From Rotaria socialis (taxonomy: Eukaryota; Rotifera; Eurotatoria; Philodinida; Philodinidae), in NCBI GenBank assembly GCA_905331475.1, contig CAJNYU010003889.1, positions 1-64,000 on the forward strand: a DNA stretch of 64,000 nt, read 5' to 3'. The position numbers and the translations under genes are program-made. This document shows, one piece after another, positions 1 to 12,732 of the stretch; position 1 is the stretch's first letter, and the number at the start of each line of letters is the position of its first letter. The notes under the pieces were generated by a model that was not told the origin of the DNA, did not search any database, and worked only from the letters and a program-made list of their open reading frames with translations.

Positions 1-98
1 ACTGGCGAGGAAAAGCTGCGACCTAAGACAAACATAAACATGTGCATTTTAGCTTAGATAATCTGAAACACTGTATAGATGGTTGTTTAATTAAAAGC

Positions 99-3000
99 TT
101 AAGAAGAGTGTTCTAAAGTAGGAAATCTATAAAAAGTGCAAAAGTTATTGGTTCCTTCATAAAAAACACATTTTTCGACGATGTCTTCAACTCCAATAAG
201 TGTGTTGTTGTCCTGCATGTCGAATAATCCAGTTTGGATATAAGGATAAGAAAATACATCTGTGGCCGTTTTGCATTCGAAATGAGTCGTGTCAGAAATC
301 ACTCTCACACAAATGATAGGTTTTCCGTTATTGACTGTGAAAATGCGACTGATTCTACCGAAGTTTTCTTGTGAACCGATTTTAAAGATGATCGATGAAT
401 CATCGGCGACTTTATTCCGAGAATATTCCATGGTTGTGAAACGTACTGTGCCGATAAACAGAGTCGAATAATAAATGATATTACCATAAAAGATTAAATT
501 AATGAATGGATCAGTAATGTGCACTCGTTGTAAAATACGTATGTTATCTTTTAATAAGTTGGAATTAGAATCCGACATATGCAACCAAGGAGAAATTAAA
601 TTTCGGATCCCATAGTGTATACCACCTGTTAGAGCTTCAAAATGTGCATCACGAAGATACATTAGATTATTCATCATTTCAATCGCATGGCGTCCTGTAC
701 TTTTGGAAGATCGTGTAAGTTTTCCTAAAAGTTAATATTCGTTTAGTACATAGTAAATTAGAAATTATCACCGATACTGACCAAGTTGATTTTCGAAGTT
801 GAATGTCGAAAATGTTGATAGTGGGCCAAAGTTATGTAGCGTTTCAGACATATGTAAAATAGAATGAACAACCCAGAATAAGATGTATGAAATGCCGACT
901 TACACGTTGTCTTTAGCAATCTAAGTTGAAATCCTAAAGGTTTCAGTAATATTACTGAGAAATCAGCCAATAAAACAAATACTCGCGTGTCATTTAGAAC
1001 TCAATTCACAGCTTTTTCTATGAGGGGTAAAACTAAACTTGTGCTTTTTCATTTTTGGTATTGCAGATTGTAACACTATGTTTGACAACAACTCATTTAA
1101 TAGAAGTTTCTTTTCAGCGATTCTATTAGAATGTTATTGTAAAGTGGTTACTTCGTACCCTTCATATTTTCATAGATGTTAAAAGAACAAAATTGATTTT
1201 ACTAATTATATATTTTAGAAGCATGAATCCAATTTTATATCGTCACATTAAGAATAATTTATGGTATTCTAAGATTTCTGTTGTAAAATATTAACCCTAC
1301 ATAATTGTTCGTTGTGATAAAGGTGCGATAATGAAGATTGAAACTCTTCAGAGATAGTTTTTGTAAATGATCAACGCCGAAGGAAAGTTAGATTACTTTG
1401 AGATTGTAAAATGACAAGAAAACCGAAGAAATACCTGTACATTGTGTCGACTTGTGTACAGTTTCGGAAATTGATAAAGAAATGCCTTACATAGTTTATC
1501 AACGATAATCGTCATTTCCTGAGTCAAGCATCGGGATTCAGCCTATAAAATCATATATTTTTTATAGAATAATATAGTTTTATATAATACATCTATTGCA
1601 GACTCACATAGTGAACAGCCAAAACAATTAATAGCAAGTGTGAATAATATTCAGGCTTAAGAATATTCTCAAAGATTGAGTAACCAAATAATAAAATGAG
1701 TCGGATCTTGCTTCCTTTATGCTTTGTAAATTTACGAAGGGGTCGTGGATGGCGTGTGGTTGTCGATGGAAATCGAATTTTGCTTAACAAAGCAGACAAA
1801 TCTTTCGTGTGTGCCCATACTGACCAAGTCTCTGTTTTATATTCATCACTGAGCCAGAGTGTGAGAAGCCGCTTCTACAGTGAATAACATTTCGAATGTT
1901 TACAGGAGAAAAAAAGTTCGCTCACGAACTTACAAACAAACCTAAGTAGATATTGTGCAAACTGTCGACCAGAAATGACTTACAAACATCAAATTTTAGT
2001 AGATTTCGAAGTACACAAACACCTTGAACACCTTTTGCTGCATTTTTATGCGCCTCCTTAAATGCATGCCGACAACGACGATTAGTAAGTTTACTCAACT
2101 GTTCTTCATTTCTTCGTAGCTGCTGTAGAAGCTCATCGTGACGATCATTTGTACGTATATGTGCAAGTGGATCATTCTCACAAATTGCAAAGCTCACGAT
2201 AGAACCATTCTTGTTTGTTGGTACACTTTTGCCTAAAAATATATATAGTATCTAGAGATAAACGATCTTTTGCAATAGACAGTAGTAACTAGCTACAGTA
2301 ATTCAATAAAACAAAATCCAAGAAAAGACAAGATGATCTCAATGATGAAATGTGGCTTAGTTTTCTTATAGATATTGGCGTTTTCTATGAAAGATACACT
2401 ATGTTGCGTTTTAGCCTTATCTTCAATTGAGTAATTTATCCAGTAAAAAAGGAAAATAATAAAGCTAAAGTTAAACAATGTTTGCAACGTCGAGCATTCG
2501 AATTAGAATTCGTCATTTTTCTATAAAAATCTAGCACAACTAGAATTTAAGTCAAATTTTTAAGGTTCTTCCTTTCACTGAAAAGCCGTGCTAATAAAAA
2601 TGTAATTTCGATCCGAAAATAGAATCAGAATTGGAATCATCGATTCCGACTTGAATAACTCGAAATTGTCTTAATTAACACTATTCTACTATGTTAAATC
2701 AATGTCTCGTCTATCTTAGATTCCAGAATAAACTCTATTTCTTCTTACACGTACCTACAGCAAAAATCTTTTTCCTAGCAATGTAAGGTATATTTAACTC
2801 GCCTTCTATCTCACAATGCCCACAACCAAAGAAAGCTGTTGGAACCGCCAGACACTGAACGAGGCATTGAGCTGGCTTGTCGCAGCATGCAGCAATTAAA
2901 AAGACTTTGATAGCTTTAGAATCATGGTGTTGATCAGCCGAGTACAGTTCGAAAAGATGACCTTTTTCAAGTTTTTGCAATTCTAAAACAATATTCTTAA

Positions 3001-4041
3001 AAAGTAATGACATCTCAGTACGTGAAGGCTTTGATGGTCCTGGCCACATGCTGACAATTATCACGTTTTCCAGAGAATATCTTTTCTTTAAATTGATCTC
3101 ATTTATGACAAGCAGAACAGGCCAAATGTTCTGGTCTGATCCTTTGTTTGGTTGAATGCCATCAACATTCATTGTAAGAGTAATAAATGAATCCGATTCA
3201 TTTTGAATTAATGTCCTGTATACTTTGGCATCAGTAATATCCCTCAGTGCTGTTTTTTTTAGTACACTATTATTTTGCAAAACTAAATCTTTCGATGTAG
3301 CCAATATCGCTTTCAGTTGTTGAAAAATATCATAAGTATAAAATAACGGAATTTTGACGGAGGAAATTGGTGAATATTTAACGGTACATGCAGTGCATTG
3401 CTTTTCTTTGGATGATAAATTTTGACAATGTGGACAGATGGTATGAACTGATGGAGTTAAATGTGTCTTTGAACGTTTCCTTAAAATAGTACATAATGCT
3501 TTGTAGCTCGGCGGAACATTAATGCCTAGTATGTTAAGAAGAGCAAGAATATCCTCAATGCAATTATTCAATAGATGATGTCTTGATTTGAGAACAATTA
3601 ATGCTGTGGCAATATTAATCGAACTTATTATTTCATCAGATTGTTCTTCATTTATCACTAAAGGTTGAAATTCTGATCTAGAATATTAACATTTCAAACG
3701 CAAAGGTTTTCAGACATTGGTCCCAAACACTTACATTTCCTGATCTACACATTGCTTTGTAGTTTTTTCTGAATTTCTGGCGATAGATAACTGTGTCTTG
3801 TCATCAGAAATAAAAGAAATATCAGTATCGGAATTGCCATCGATTTCCATATTAGTAAAATTATTTAAAGCAGGCGGCAAAATATAGTCCTCTTAACGAT
3901 TGACAGCTTGAGTAAATGCCATAACTGAAATCCAAATGAGAATTATTAGATAAGATACTCATTGTATTTTATACCAAGGTCATCTCTGATGGCTTTAATT
4001 TTCCTACGTCGCCAATCCGTCGAACGATGTACAGTAGACAT
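99..4041 (-). pseudogene. CACTA/EnSpm-type (tnp2-like) transposase, 8 exons, one in-frame stop
   Basis: Cut-and-paste transposase of the CACTA/EnSpm superfamily. Exons read on the minus strand: 4041-3975, 3924-3735, 3677-2755, 2232-1934, 1874-1608, 1542-1435, about 880-782 and 724-99. Most junctions are canonical GT-AG and keep phase. Family signatures in order: a short basic N-terminus; zinc-ribbon-like CPHC...CTAC; MNVDGIQPNKGSDQNIWPV; CGHCEIEGE; FLVDSLHNIYLGLF joined to KRLLTLW; IRFPSTTTRHPRPL; LYTSRHNVQ; SETLHNFGPLSTFSTF; and a beta-rich C-terminus. The DSLH aspartate fits the expected catalytic position. Exon 2 carries an in-frame TAA at 3893-3895 (after AVNR), and coding similarity resumes directly after it. 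I found no clean AG acceptor for exon 7. Family call is firm; the exact exon 7 start is not. Probably a recently inactivated copy. Confidence 0.85.
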
Positions 4042-4161
4042 TACCACCTGAAAAGCACTGTTATGAGCATAATCAACAATAGTCTAATTTTTATTCTTCA
4101 TCTTGATTATAAAAACATGAGAAAAATACATGAACAAATCTGACATTTTTTTTCAATATTA

Positions 4162-4480
4162 CCCAGGTCAATGATTCCGGAGGACGGATACTGTAGGAAC
4201 CGGCCGGAAAGATGCGGAAAAATCACCGTATCTGGCCGGAAAGCATGGGAAAGCACTGGAAACTGGAAGCAGTATTCCAGTTGGAAGTTACCGGATTTTT
4301 TTCCTGTGGATTCCGGTCAGTTTCCTGTGTTTTCCGGTCAGTTTTCTGTGTTTTACATCTGGAAGTTGATCGGAATCTACAGGAAGAAAATCCGGTAACT
4401 TCCAACTGGAATACTGCTTCCAATTTCCAGCGCTTTCCTGTGCTTTCCGGCCGTTTCCCGCCGTACGTCCACGACCTGGG
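4162..4480 (+). mobile_element. Palindromic MITE, copy 1
   Basis: Foldback element bounded by CCCAGGTC...GACCTGGG and flanked by TA on both sides (4160-4161, 4481-4482). The core is a long inverted repeat built around GGAAGCAGTATTCCAGTTGG and its complement. The centre holds repeats of TTCCGGTCAGTTTCCTGTG type. It is GC-richer than its surroundings and lies about 120 bp upstream of the transposase start. Copy 2, in opposite orientation, is at 57954-58271. ORFs inside it are palindrome artefacts. Confidence 0.85.
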
Positions 4481-4559
4481 TAATAAGCAATACAAATGTT
4501 ATATGACAAAAAAAATAAAATACTAAAAACTATGACCAACTAGATTACATAAACAGTTT

Positions 4560-6275
4560 TTATTCTTGTACATCTTCATCGTCTTCAATACTATCATTTA
4601 TTTCATTGGTTTCGGTAGATTTCATAGCCTCTTCTATTTCCATCTTGCGTTTTTCGGCGGCAAAAACATTTTCTATAGCATTATTGAGTATTGAGTTGGA
4701 AGTTTTTGCTTGAGCTGGATGAACCATTTTTGCATATTCTGCAAAGAACAATTACATATCAATATAAAATAATTAGATGCATTACCTTGAATAGCTTTTA
4801 ACTTTTCGCTCGACATTATGGAAACCAATGTTTCGGCGCGTTCCTTGGGATCCGGATAAATAAATTTCGCAATTTGGCGGCAGGTCTTCGTGATATCTGT
4901 CTTATGTTCACATGAGAGTAACTGCTTTTCAGTCATTTCTAATGTACGACAAATAGACAATAATTTTTCCCCTTTGTCTTCTTCGACATCATTATTGATC
5001 GATGCCCCAGATAGAATTTTTCCGACATCGATAAAGTAACTTGCAGTAGGACCCGTCGGTCTCGCTGAAAGAAAACATATTTTTGGTACTTATATAAAAG
5101 CAGACGATACTTACGCATCCAATTGTTTTTATACATTTCGTTTTCTTTTTTCAATCGCTTGTTTTCTAGTTTGAGCTTCTCATATTCGATAATAGAAACT
5201 GCTGAACGTTTTTCCTTCTTGGTAGTAGACGTTGATTCATTAGAAACATCTTTTTCTTTTGGTATTGTATCAGTATTATTATTTATTTCTTGTAAAACTA
5301 AATAGAGAAATAATATGAAAAGCGTTAGTTCAAAATATTCATAATTAAGGGGAGTTTTTGTTAGACTCTTAATTTACGTTAGTAATAAACGGAACTTTGT
5401 ACTGTACTTAGTTATTTGAAGAAAATTAAATTAAATTCTTTTTGTTAATAAATATGACTCAAAATGTTTAAGATGTAAACAAAAATAAATAAACATCGAA
5501 GACAAATTAAAATCAAGTTTTTAGTGATTTAAATTAACATACGAATTTTCTTTTTAATTTAACTCTTCATAAATAAACAACCAATTGTAAGAGGGATCTA
5601 GCGCATAACTTTTAGTGTTTATCCTGTTTAATCAATCCCATGCAGATCATTATCTGTAAAATTCGTTACAGCATTAACATATAACTCACCAGTTGGATTT
5701 GATGAAACTGTAGTGTCTTTTACACCTGATGCAGTGTTAGTATTACTCGAAGTTGTAATAGTAGACATAGCAGAATTATTATTTTCGATTGTTTGAGTAT
5801 CATTTTGTCGAGATTTTGATGGATTTTTCACAATTACATTTTCATCTTCGGATTCCTCACTCTCATTACCAGCAGCATCGTTTTTTTCGGTACTTTCATC
5901 AATAACTAATTCACTTGGCGAGTTTGATTCACCATCTTCAGGTTGGTCACGATTATTATTATTGCTATTTGATTTCTCAACCAATGAAACGTATTTTTCA
6001 CACTGTTCCTTAGAACCTATGAATATGAATAATGTATACACTTTAGAAAAATCCAGCTTGTGTTATTTACCACAAACTATAACAGTTCCTTGAAAACGAC
6101 GTGATCGATCATTTCCTCCATTAAATCTTCCACAAGAACCTGCTTTGAGATTATCTTTTTTCGAGAACGATAAATGATCACGTGGAACAACATGGTAACG
6201 AGATGTTTTATCATCACGAAGAGCAACGAATATCTGTTTCGGTTGCACCGGTTGTTTGTGTTTTTTTGGGGCCAT
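4560..6275 (-). CDS. BEN-domain-like nuclear protein, 5 exons, ~390 aa
   Basis: Exons on the minus strand: 6275-6071, 6016-5690, 5297-5115, 5064-4786 and 4738-4560. All introns are GT-AG and phases join, giving about 390 residues. The N-terminus (MAPKKHKQPV) is basic with a compact globular part. Exon 2 is acidic, Ser/Asn-rich and looks disordered. Exon 3 is a Lys/Glu-rich probable coiled coil. Exons 4-5 read like a BEN domain: GKILSGASI, then RQIAKFIYPDPKERAETLVS, then EYAKMVHPAQ. The tail is acidic. BEN domains are DNA- or protein-binding modules of chromatin factors and are also carried by some transposons and viruses, so a nuclear DNA-binding role is inferred. No stop or frameshift was seen. 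The largest intron (5298-5689) is unusually long for this window. Whether it is a host gene or transposon cargo is open. Confidence 0.7.
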
Positions 6276-7039
6276 TTTATGTTAAAATAATAATCTATAG
6301 ATAGATTTTTACAAAAAAAATTATAACTGAAATAACTATAGCTATAAAATGTTCATTCATTTTTCAAAAAGTAATAAACGTAACCAATTATAACAGTTTA
6401 TACGATGTATCATCATCACAATCTTTTGTCAGTCCGTTATGATAGAAAAATACGAAACGATATACACACACAAGTGTTCAACCAGCCACAGTCACACATA
6501 CTGACCTACACTCGGTAGATGGCAGCCATTATCAATCATTCGATAACGATCCCATTTTTTTCCTCTGGCAGTTCCGATTTAAACGTAACCAGAATTCATA
6601 CTTATCTAAAATAAGTTGGTTGATCCAAGCACTGCCCTTATATCCCAATTTCTCACTCTTCTTTTCACCTGTGCTATTCCACAGAATATTCCTTCGCGAC
6701 ATCCAGTACCAAGCACTAGGCTAAACCATGAGACATATATAACTTTTATCAATCATCTTTTTATCGACTAGATACACATACGCTGCGAGATTTTTCTATG
6801 CACATTTTCCAACGCTTTATTAACACCGGGAAAAAAAATTCACACAGTCGCAAATTCACTTAATGATGATTTTATTTTATTCTACTTCTTCCCTTTCAAA
6901 CAAAAAATCCGAAAATTCTTCTTATTTTCCACCAACACTCCTAAATAAGATCACTAGCAATCTCAAACAATTTCCTAGAGATGTGGGATGCTCAATCTGA
7001 GAACCAAAATATCACTATCTTTTGCTGTTCTCTTTTACT
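6276..7039. other. Upstream region of the BEN-like gene, no gene seen
   Basis: AT-rich intergenic DNA with no coding signal. The part next to 6275 presumably holds the BEN-like gene promoter, but no specific element can be named. Confidence 0.5.
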
Positions 7040-7830
7040 TAGATTCATTTTTTCCTGATCTGCGAAAAGAAAAATGGTTCATCTGTTTTGTTTTCTAGTT
7101 GACTATTGTTTTGATTACTTTTCCTTATGATTTAGAAAGAAAAATTGTTCAATTGCTTTGCCTTTTAGTTTGGCTGTTTTCATTTTTTTTTCTTACGAGT
7201 TAAAAAGGAAATTCGTTTCATCGTTTTTTTTTTTAGTTTACTATTGTTTCGATTATTTTTGCCTTCGAGTTAGAAACGAAAATTGGCTCGATTGTTTTGT
7301 ATTACAGTCTAGTCATTTTGATTTTGTTTGCTTAGTACTTAAAAAGAAAAATTTTTCAATTGCTTCGCCTTTTAGTTTGGTTGTTTTCATTTTTTTTTCT
7401 TATGAGTTAAAAAGGAAATTCGTTTCATCGTTTTTTTTTTTAGTTTACTATTGTTTCGATTATTTTTGCCTTCGAGTTAGAAACGAAAATTGGCTCGATT
7501 GTTTTGTATTACAGTCTAGTCATTTTGATTTTGTTTGCTTTTGAGTTAGAAACGAAAATTGGCTCGATTGTTTTGTATTTCATTCTAGTCATTTTGATTT
7601 TGTTTGCTTATTACTTAAAAAGATAAATTTTTCAATTGCTTTGCCATTTAGTTTGGTTGTTTTGATTTTTTTTTCTTATGAGTTAAAAAGGAAATTCGTT
7701 TCATCTTTTTGTTTTTTAGTTTACTATGGTTTTTGATTTTTTTGCTTATGAGTTGGAAACAAAAATCAGTTCAATTGTTTTGCTATTTAGTTTGATTTTT
7801 TTGATTTTTTTCCTTAGAGATTAGATGGGA
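7040..7830. repeat. Higher-order tandem repeat (about 68-bp monomers in a ~207-bp unit)
   Basis: T-rich tandem array. Monomers carry variants of GAGTTAGAAACGAAAATTGG and TTTTAGTTTACTATTGTTTC. The segment from TTCAATTGCTTTGCC recurs near 7148, 7355 and 7630. The first two copies are about 207 bp apart and nearly identical, which implies three diverged ~68-bp monomers amplified together. The array starts and ends with more diverged monomers. The 128-residue ORF across it is only repeat translation. Confidence 0.75.
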
Positions 7831-10800
7831 AGCTTTGCATGTTTTCGTGTGCTCGATTATTTGCTGGATGATAGGTGGTGACTCTTTAAGCGGAACGCTT
7901 CTAGATTTTCCCGCGGCGCTGAATGAACTGATATTACAATTATCGGAGACGCTTCGTGTTTCAGTTTATCAGATAGGATCATCATTGCTGATCGAATAGA
8001 GTTCGTGAGGAGTGGTACCAATTCACTAGAGGAGTCAAAGCGCTCTTTTGGCGTTACTCGAGGTTGCTTTGTAGTTTTTCCGTAGATCCGTAGAAACTTT
8101 TAATGCGGCTCATTGAAATGTGCGAAAACGTCGCATGGGAACTGCCAGAGATCGGCGAAAAGCAGCATGAAGCGCGAAGAAACCGCTTGGCGCTGTGTTG
8201 TAAACTCATGCCTCGATTGGTGAGCATTCGCATTCATTGTAATGCATTGAGGTAGTAGCGGATGGCCTTTCGATATAAAGCAACGGATAAAGGCATTATG
8301 ATGCATTATTTTTTTAATACATTGACATGTATTGGTATTTCAATGCATTTCTGCATTATAATGCATTGAAAATGTTGCATTATCATGTAATTGAGGCCAT
8401 TGAGCCTCTATGGCAAAATAATGCATTATAATGTCAATTATTTTCGAAAACCGGCTACATGGGTACATGCTACCCAGTAAGGTACAATAAACAAAGCGTA
8501 GTACATTTATTATTTTATCTTTTTCTCATGAACAATAAGTTTTTCAAATTATCTAAATATTCATTTAGATAGATCTCAAAAAGCGAACTCCAAGTCTAGG
8601 TTGATGAAATGCTTCCAAAGAACAAGGTTTGGGTTTCTAATTCACAAAAATACGTTGTCGATGGGCAAGAAGTTTAGTATATTGTTATTATGCAACTCTG
8701 TTTTCATTATTCAATTATATTTGAAAATTAGTTTAGATATCATTCAATCTAGATTTTAACAGGATATGTTTTAACAAATAATTTCTGGTTGATATATTGA
8801 GACAAAAATAAGTTATTTAATCACCCATAGTTATTATTAGTTAACAATATCTTCTTGCTGTTCGGTTTGTTTAGAAATTGTTATTTATGTTAAGTGAACT
8901 CTACAACAAAATATAAAATTCGAAGACGCTAATTGAATTTGAAAACCTCCTTTCACTGATTTAAAGAAGAAGTTGCTACTTCTATTCTACTGGTAGTGTA
9001 CTATTCAGACTTGATAACAGTTTCAAATTATGTCACACCAACAAGAATAACAAAGTGGCTCGAAATGGTGAGCAAAAAATACTTCTTTAAAATGAGCCTG
9101 CTGTAAAGTTAGATATGTACACAAAAATGTGAATGGTGCCGTCTAACTTGACAGAGCGAAAGTGATCCTTCATATTTCATTGGTATGCTTTGATAATTTT
9201 CATCGCCACCCACTTATGAATAGCCAACGATAAATTTTATCTCAATTAAAATCATAAATAGGACTTTCTTCTCACCACACTGGTACCATACTTGAAACTT
9301 GAATTCAAGTTAGTTTCCGACTTTCGGTTGGCAACCTGGGTAGTGAGTGCAAAAGACTTCCAGCGGATGTCTTTATTATCCATTGAGCTGCAGCGCTTGA
9401 TGTTTGGAATGATTTTAATAGTTGACATCAATGTGCATATTAGACCAAGGGAGGAAAAGTGGATCCCTGGATTGTGGGATCCTTTGGATTGTCACCGCAT
9501 CCCGGATACGAGAATATCATGAAAATAGAAAGGATCTGAAAGTGAAATGACGTATTCACGAATCGATTTGTTTTCTTGGATAAAAAGGGTGATGTAAAAA
9601 TGAGTGAGTACCATAGTTAGTAGTTCAGTTATGCCGTTCTATAAGTCAATCGAGATGCAGCATCACTGAATATGCCTTCAATCAAAGTTATTTCAGTTTT
9701 CTGATCTGGAAATATGTAGCAGAAATAAGACTTTTAAGACTTTTAACGTAAATTGTTTACAGCAGTATTTAAATATTGCTGAAAACACTACCTGCAAAAG
9801 AGTACATTTGTTTGTTCTTATATTTTGAGATATTTCAGCGAAAACAGATTCGTTTTGCTTCAGCTGCTCATTGTTTACATACCTTCACTTGATATAATAA
9901 TCGTAAAAAATAGTTCATCCATACTAAGAGATGCATAACAAAATTATCACTTTTGCAGTACTATATGAATATAGACATTCCATGAAGAAATCGTGCTAGA
10001 AAGCTCCAATTTTGATGGAAGTAGAATTTCATAGAGCACTTTCTGTGACAAAAATATAATGCTTTAAATACTTGAAATTACTCGATAGATCTTTGACAAA
10101 ATCATGAAATCCCATTGGTGTGACTTTGAAGTAGATAAAATGAAATAAAATATATTCTACGAAAATCAGTATAGAACCTTCTGTAGGTTCTCCTAAAGAG
10201 CCCTCTCGAGAGAAAAACATTTTCTGGAAATCGCCGTGGAAAGATACGAGGATTGCATAAAAACTTGTTCCCAATAAGAACTACAAGACGCACAAGAAAT
10301 TCTCAGAATGAATCGTCTTATCATTTTCAAAAGATTTTATAGAATAAGACAGCGTCTCAGGTACTGATTTATATTAGATGAAATTTATTTCACATGATGC
10401 AGCTTTTCTATGAATTTTCAAATGAATCGGAATATATTTTGTTACAGAAAATCACTTATTGTTGAATATTCTTAAATAAGATTCGATGAATCATTCTACA
10501 AGATACTAGGCCAATTTTCGCATTGCTTTGTAATATATAGCTCATACTTTAAAGTCAGCACTAATAATCGAAGGGAAAGTGTGTTGCATAGGACAACTCG
10601 TCTAATAAAAATATTTACTTAAAACCTAGAATAAATTTCTAACACTTTTTTGTTTAATCATCTCAGCTTCTTCTATCCGTGCACGAAGGAACCTATTTAT
10701 TGAACGTCAACTCATTATACTAATCACATTTATCGTACTGATTTCGAGAAGAATCAAACTGTGAATCTAGAGTATTAAGATCTTAATAAACCCTCGCAAA

Positions 10801-12190
10801 TACAAAAATGAATTCATTGACATCCTTACAATCTGAGTTTAATCAATTCAGTCAGAACTGTTAATCTATTTTTTTCTATTAGAGAATTTCATTTTCATGT
10901 GTTTAAATAATAGAAACTATTAGCTATGCCTCTCCACTGCATCTTTTCATCATGAATTATTAGTTTCTTGTGATTTCGCTAGCTTTCCAATGTTAAGAGA
11001 CACTAGACTTTTTTTTACTATAATATGGTGGATTGTAGTGGATTTCTTTAGATCTTTGTGAATTCTCTTGAAAATAATTACTTTAGGATCTATTTATAAT
11101 CCACCAGAATCTTTATACTTTTGAAAAAAAGTTTAAAAATTTCTTTGCCAACTAACAGAAAAAGTCAACAACAAACATATACGTTGTGGAGAAGAAAGAT
11201 GATCAATGATGTTATAATAAATTTTATTCGTCAGTGTTTCTATAAAGCACTTGCTGAAAACATCTCAATGAAAACAAAATGAGAGTTTTTTTTTTATACA
11301 ACAAGAAAACAATTCGATGGGATAAGAAAATCACCTCATCTTATCCGATGAAATAGAAAAGAGACACGATCATTTCACCCTATTCTAAGTTCTTTTTCAA
11401 ACTTTATTAATCAAGCACCTGCTGTCTTCCAAAACCATGTCTTCAATTAAAATCCTGATTCTATTTTTAAACAATTTCATAGGTCATAAGAACTATCTAG
11501 AGAAACAAGATTTCTACTAAAGAAAGTATTCAACAAGATGTTTTTATAAATAGAATTTCAGCCCTATAATATAATCGAGTTACGAGATATGTGTATCCAC
11601 ACAACATCTAAATATGACAAAATCCTTGTATGCACAGGAATACTGATCTATTTATTCGAATTTCATTCATTTGATCTAATTTTTATACGAAGATGGATGA
11701 GCTTGAGATGAGTGTATGCTAAACATTTCGAGTTAAATGAATGCATTGCTATAGAACAATGCATGTAGATATAATCACAAGAAGAGTAACTTTTCGCAAT
11801 TAGATTCTCAAAACATTTGTACCGTCATCCTTAAAATTAGTTTCCTGTGCGCATATACGAAAGTGAGCGAAGTGAAATAATTTCGATCGAAAATAACTTC
11901 AGTTTTTACTTATGTGGGATGACTTATGTACCTATTGACTCGGGGAAATATTTTGCATAGATTGAATGAACACTAAACAATTAGATTTAGCTGCCACTAT
12001 GCAAATAGAATTGCTGTTTCCCTTACATTGAAGCAATTTCACTCTATAAGGCAATGTGCTCATAACAGAAATAAATGACAAAAAAAAACATTAAAAACTC
12101 TATGAAATCGAATGAAATTCTTCAACAAAATCGACTCATCGTAGCCATATTACGTCTATCCTATAAAATTTCAATTTTTCAATGGAATGA
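7831..12190. other. Long intergenic stretch without recognisable genes
   Basis: I see no coding sequence here. Short ORFs near 8100, 9292 and 10029 lack family motifs and intron logic. Around 8225-8440 there is a local cluster of the palindromic word AATGCATT. The rest is AT-rich non-repetitive sequence. Confidence 0.55.
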
Positions 12191-12229
12191 ACTCGTCTCC
12201 TAGGTATCTGTGGATTGCCAACATATCCC

Positions 12230-12550
12230 AGATAGGCGGAATCCGCTTCTTCCTCCCCATATTTGACACTAGTGTCCAATTCCGCGGAGAATACATTCTA
12301 TTCCGCGATGTTGAACATTGTGGAGCCAGTTCCACCAACCTAACCAATCCCGCCTATTTCCCGGTATTTCGTTTATCACTTCCATCGAAATTCCACACTC
12401 ATATTTCGATTCCTACTGTCCAGTAACAGTAATTTCGGAAACCAGTTGATACCAATTCCCAACCATTCCCGTAAATAAGTCAGACTCCGGAATTGAGTGA
12501 TCATCGCGTTAATATCATTCATAAATAGCACACACCCACACTAACACCCG
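12230..12550 (+). repeat. Dispersed repeat, copy 1, ending in telomere-like sequence
   Basis: Shares diverged collinear blocks with the reverse complement of about 35590-35800. Examples are GAGAATAC/TATTCTATTCCGCGATGTTG against ATCCTATTCCGCAATATTAA, and the block GGAGCCAGTTCC. Both copies are followed within about 100-150 bp by C-rich telomere-like sequence (here ACACACCCACACTAACACCC near 12531). No ORF is conserved between copies. Confidence 0.6.
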
Positions 12551-12732
12551 CAGCACTTTATCCAATCCTTTTTAGGTCCTTCATCACCGCCGAAACCTTT
12601 ACCATTCCCAAGATGTTCTGGAATTTAAAGAGTTTCGGAAGAGTACCGATTTTTCCACAGAGTCGGCCAATATAACACTTATAAGCATCATATAAAATTC
12701 ACCATCACTACTTTTACTCTAGCGACACAGTT

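Noticed and set aside
4171..4539. Four overlapping ORFs on both strands, and the matching ones at 57844-58380
   Set aside because: Produced by the palindromic MITE, which reads open in several frames.
7158..7544. 128-codon ORF with repeated FVSSFFFLVYYCFDYFCL
   Set aside because: Translation of the T-rich tandem repeat; no start context or family.
10029..10293. Two overlapping minus-strand ORFs
   Set aside because: Mutually overlapping frames without motifs; no homologous-looking exon nearby.
12187..12426. 79-codon ORF
   Set aside because: Lies in a dispersed non-coding repeat; the frame is not kept in the copy at 35.6 kb.
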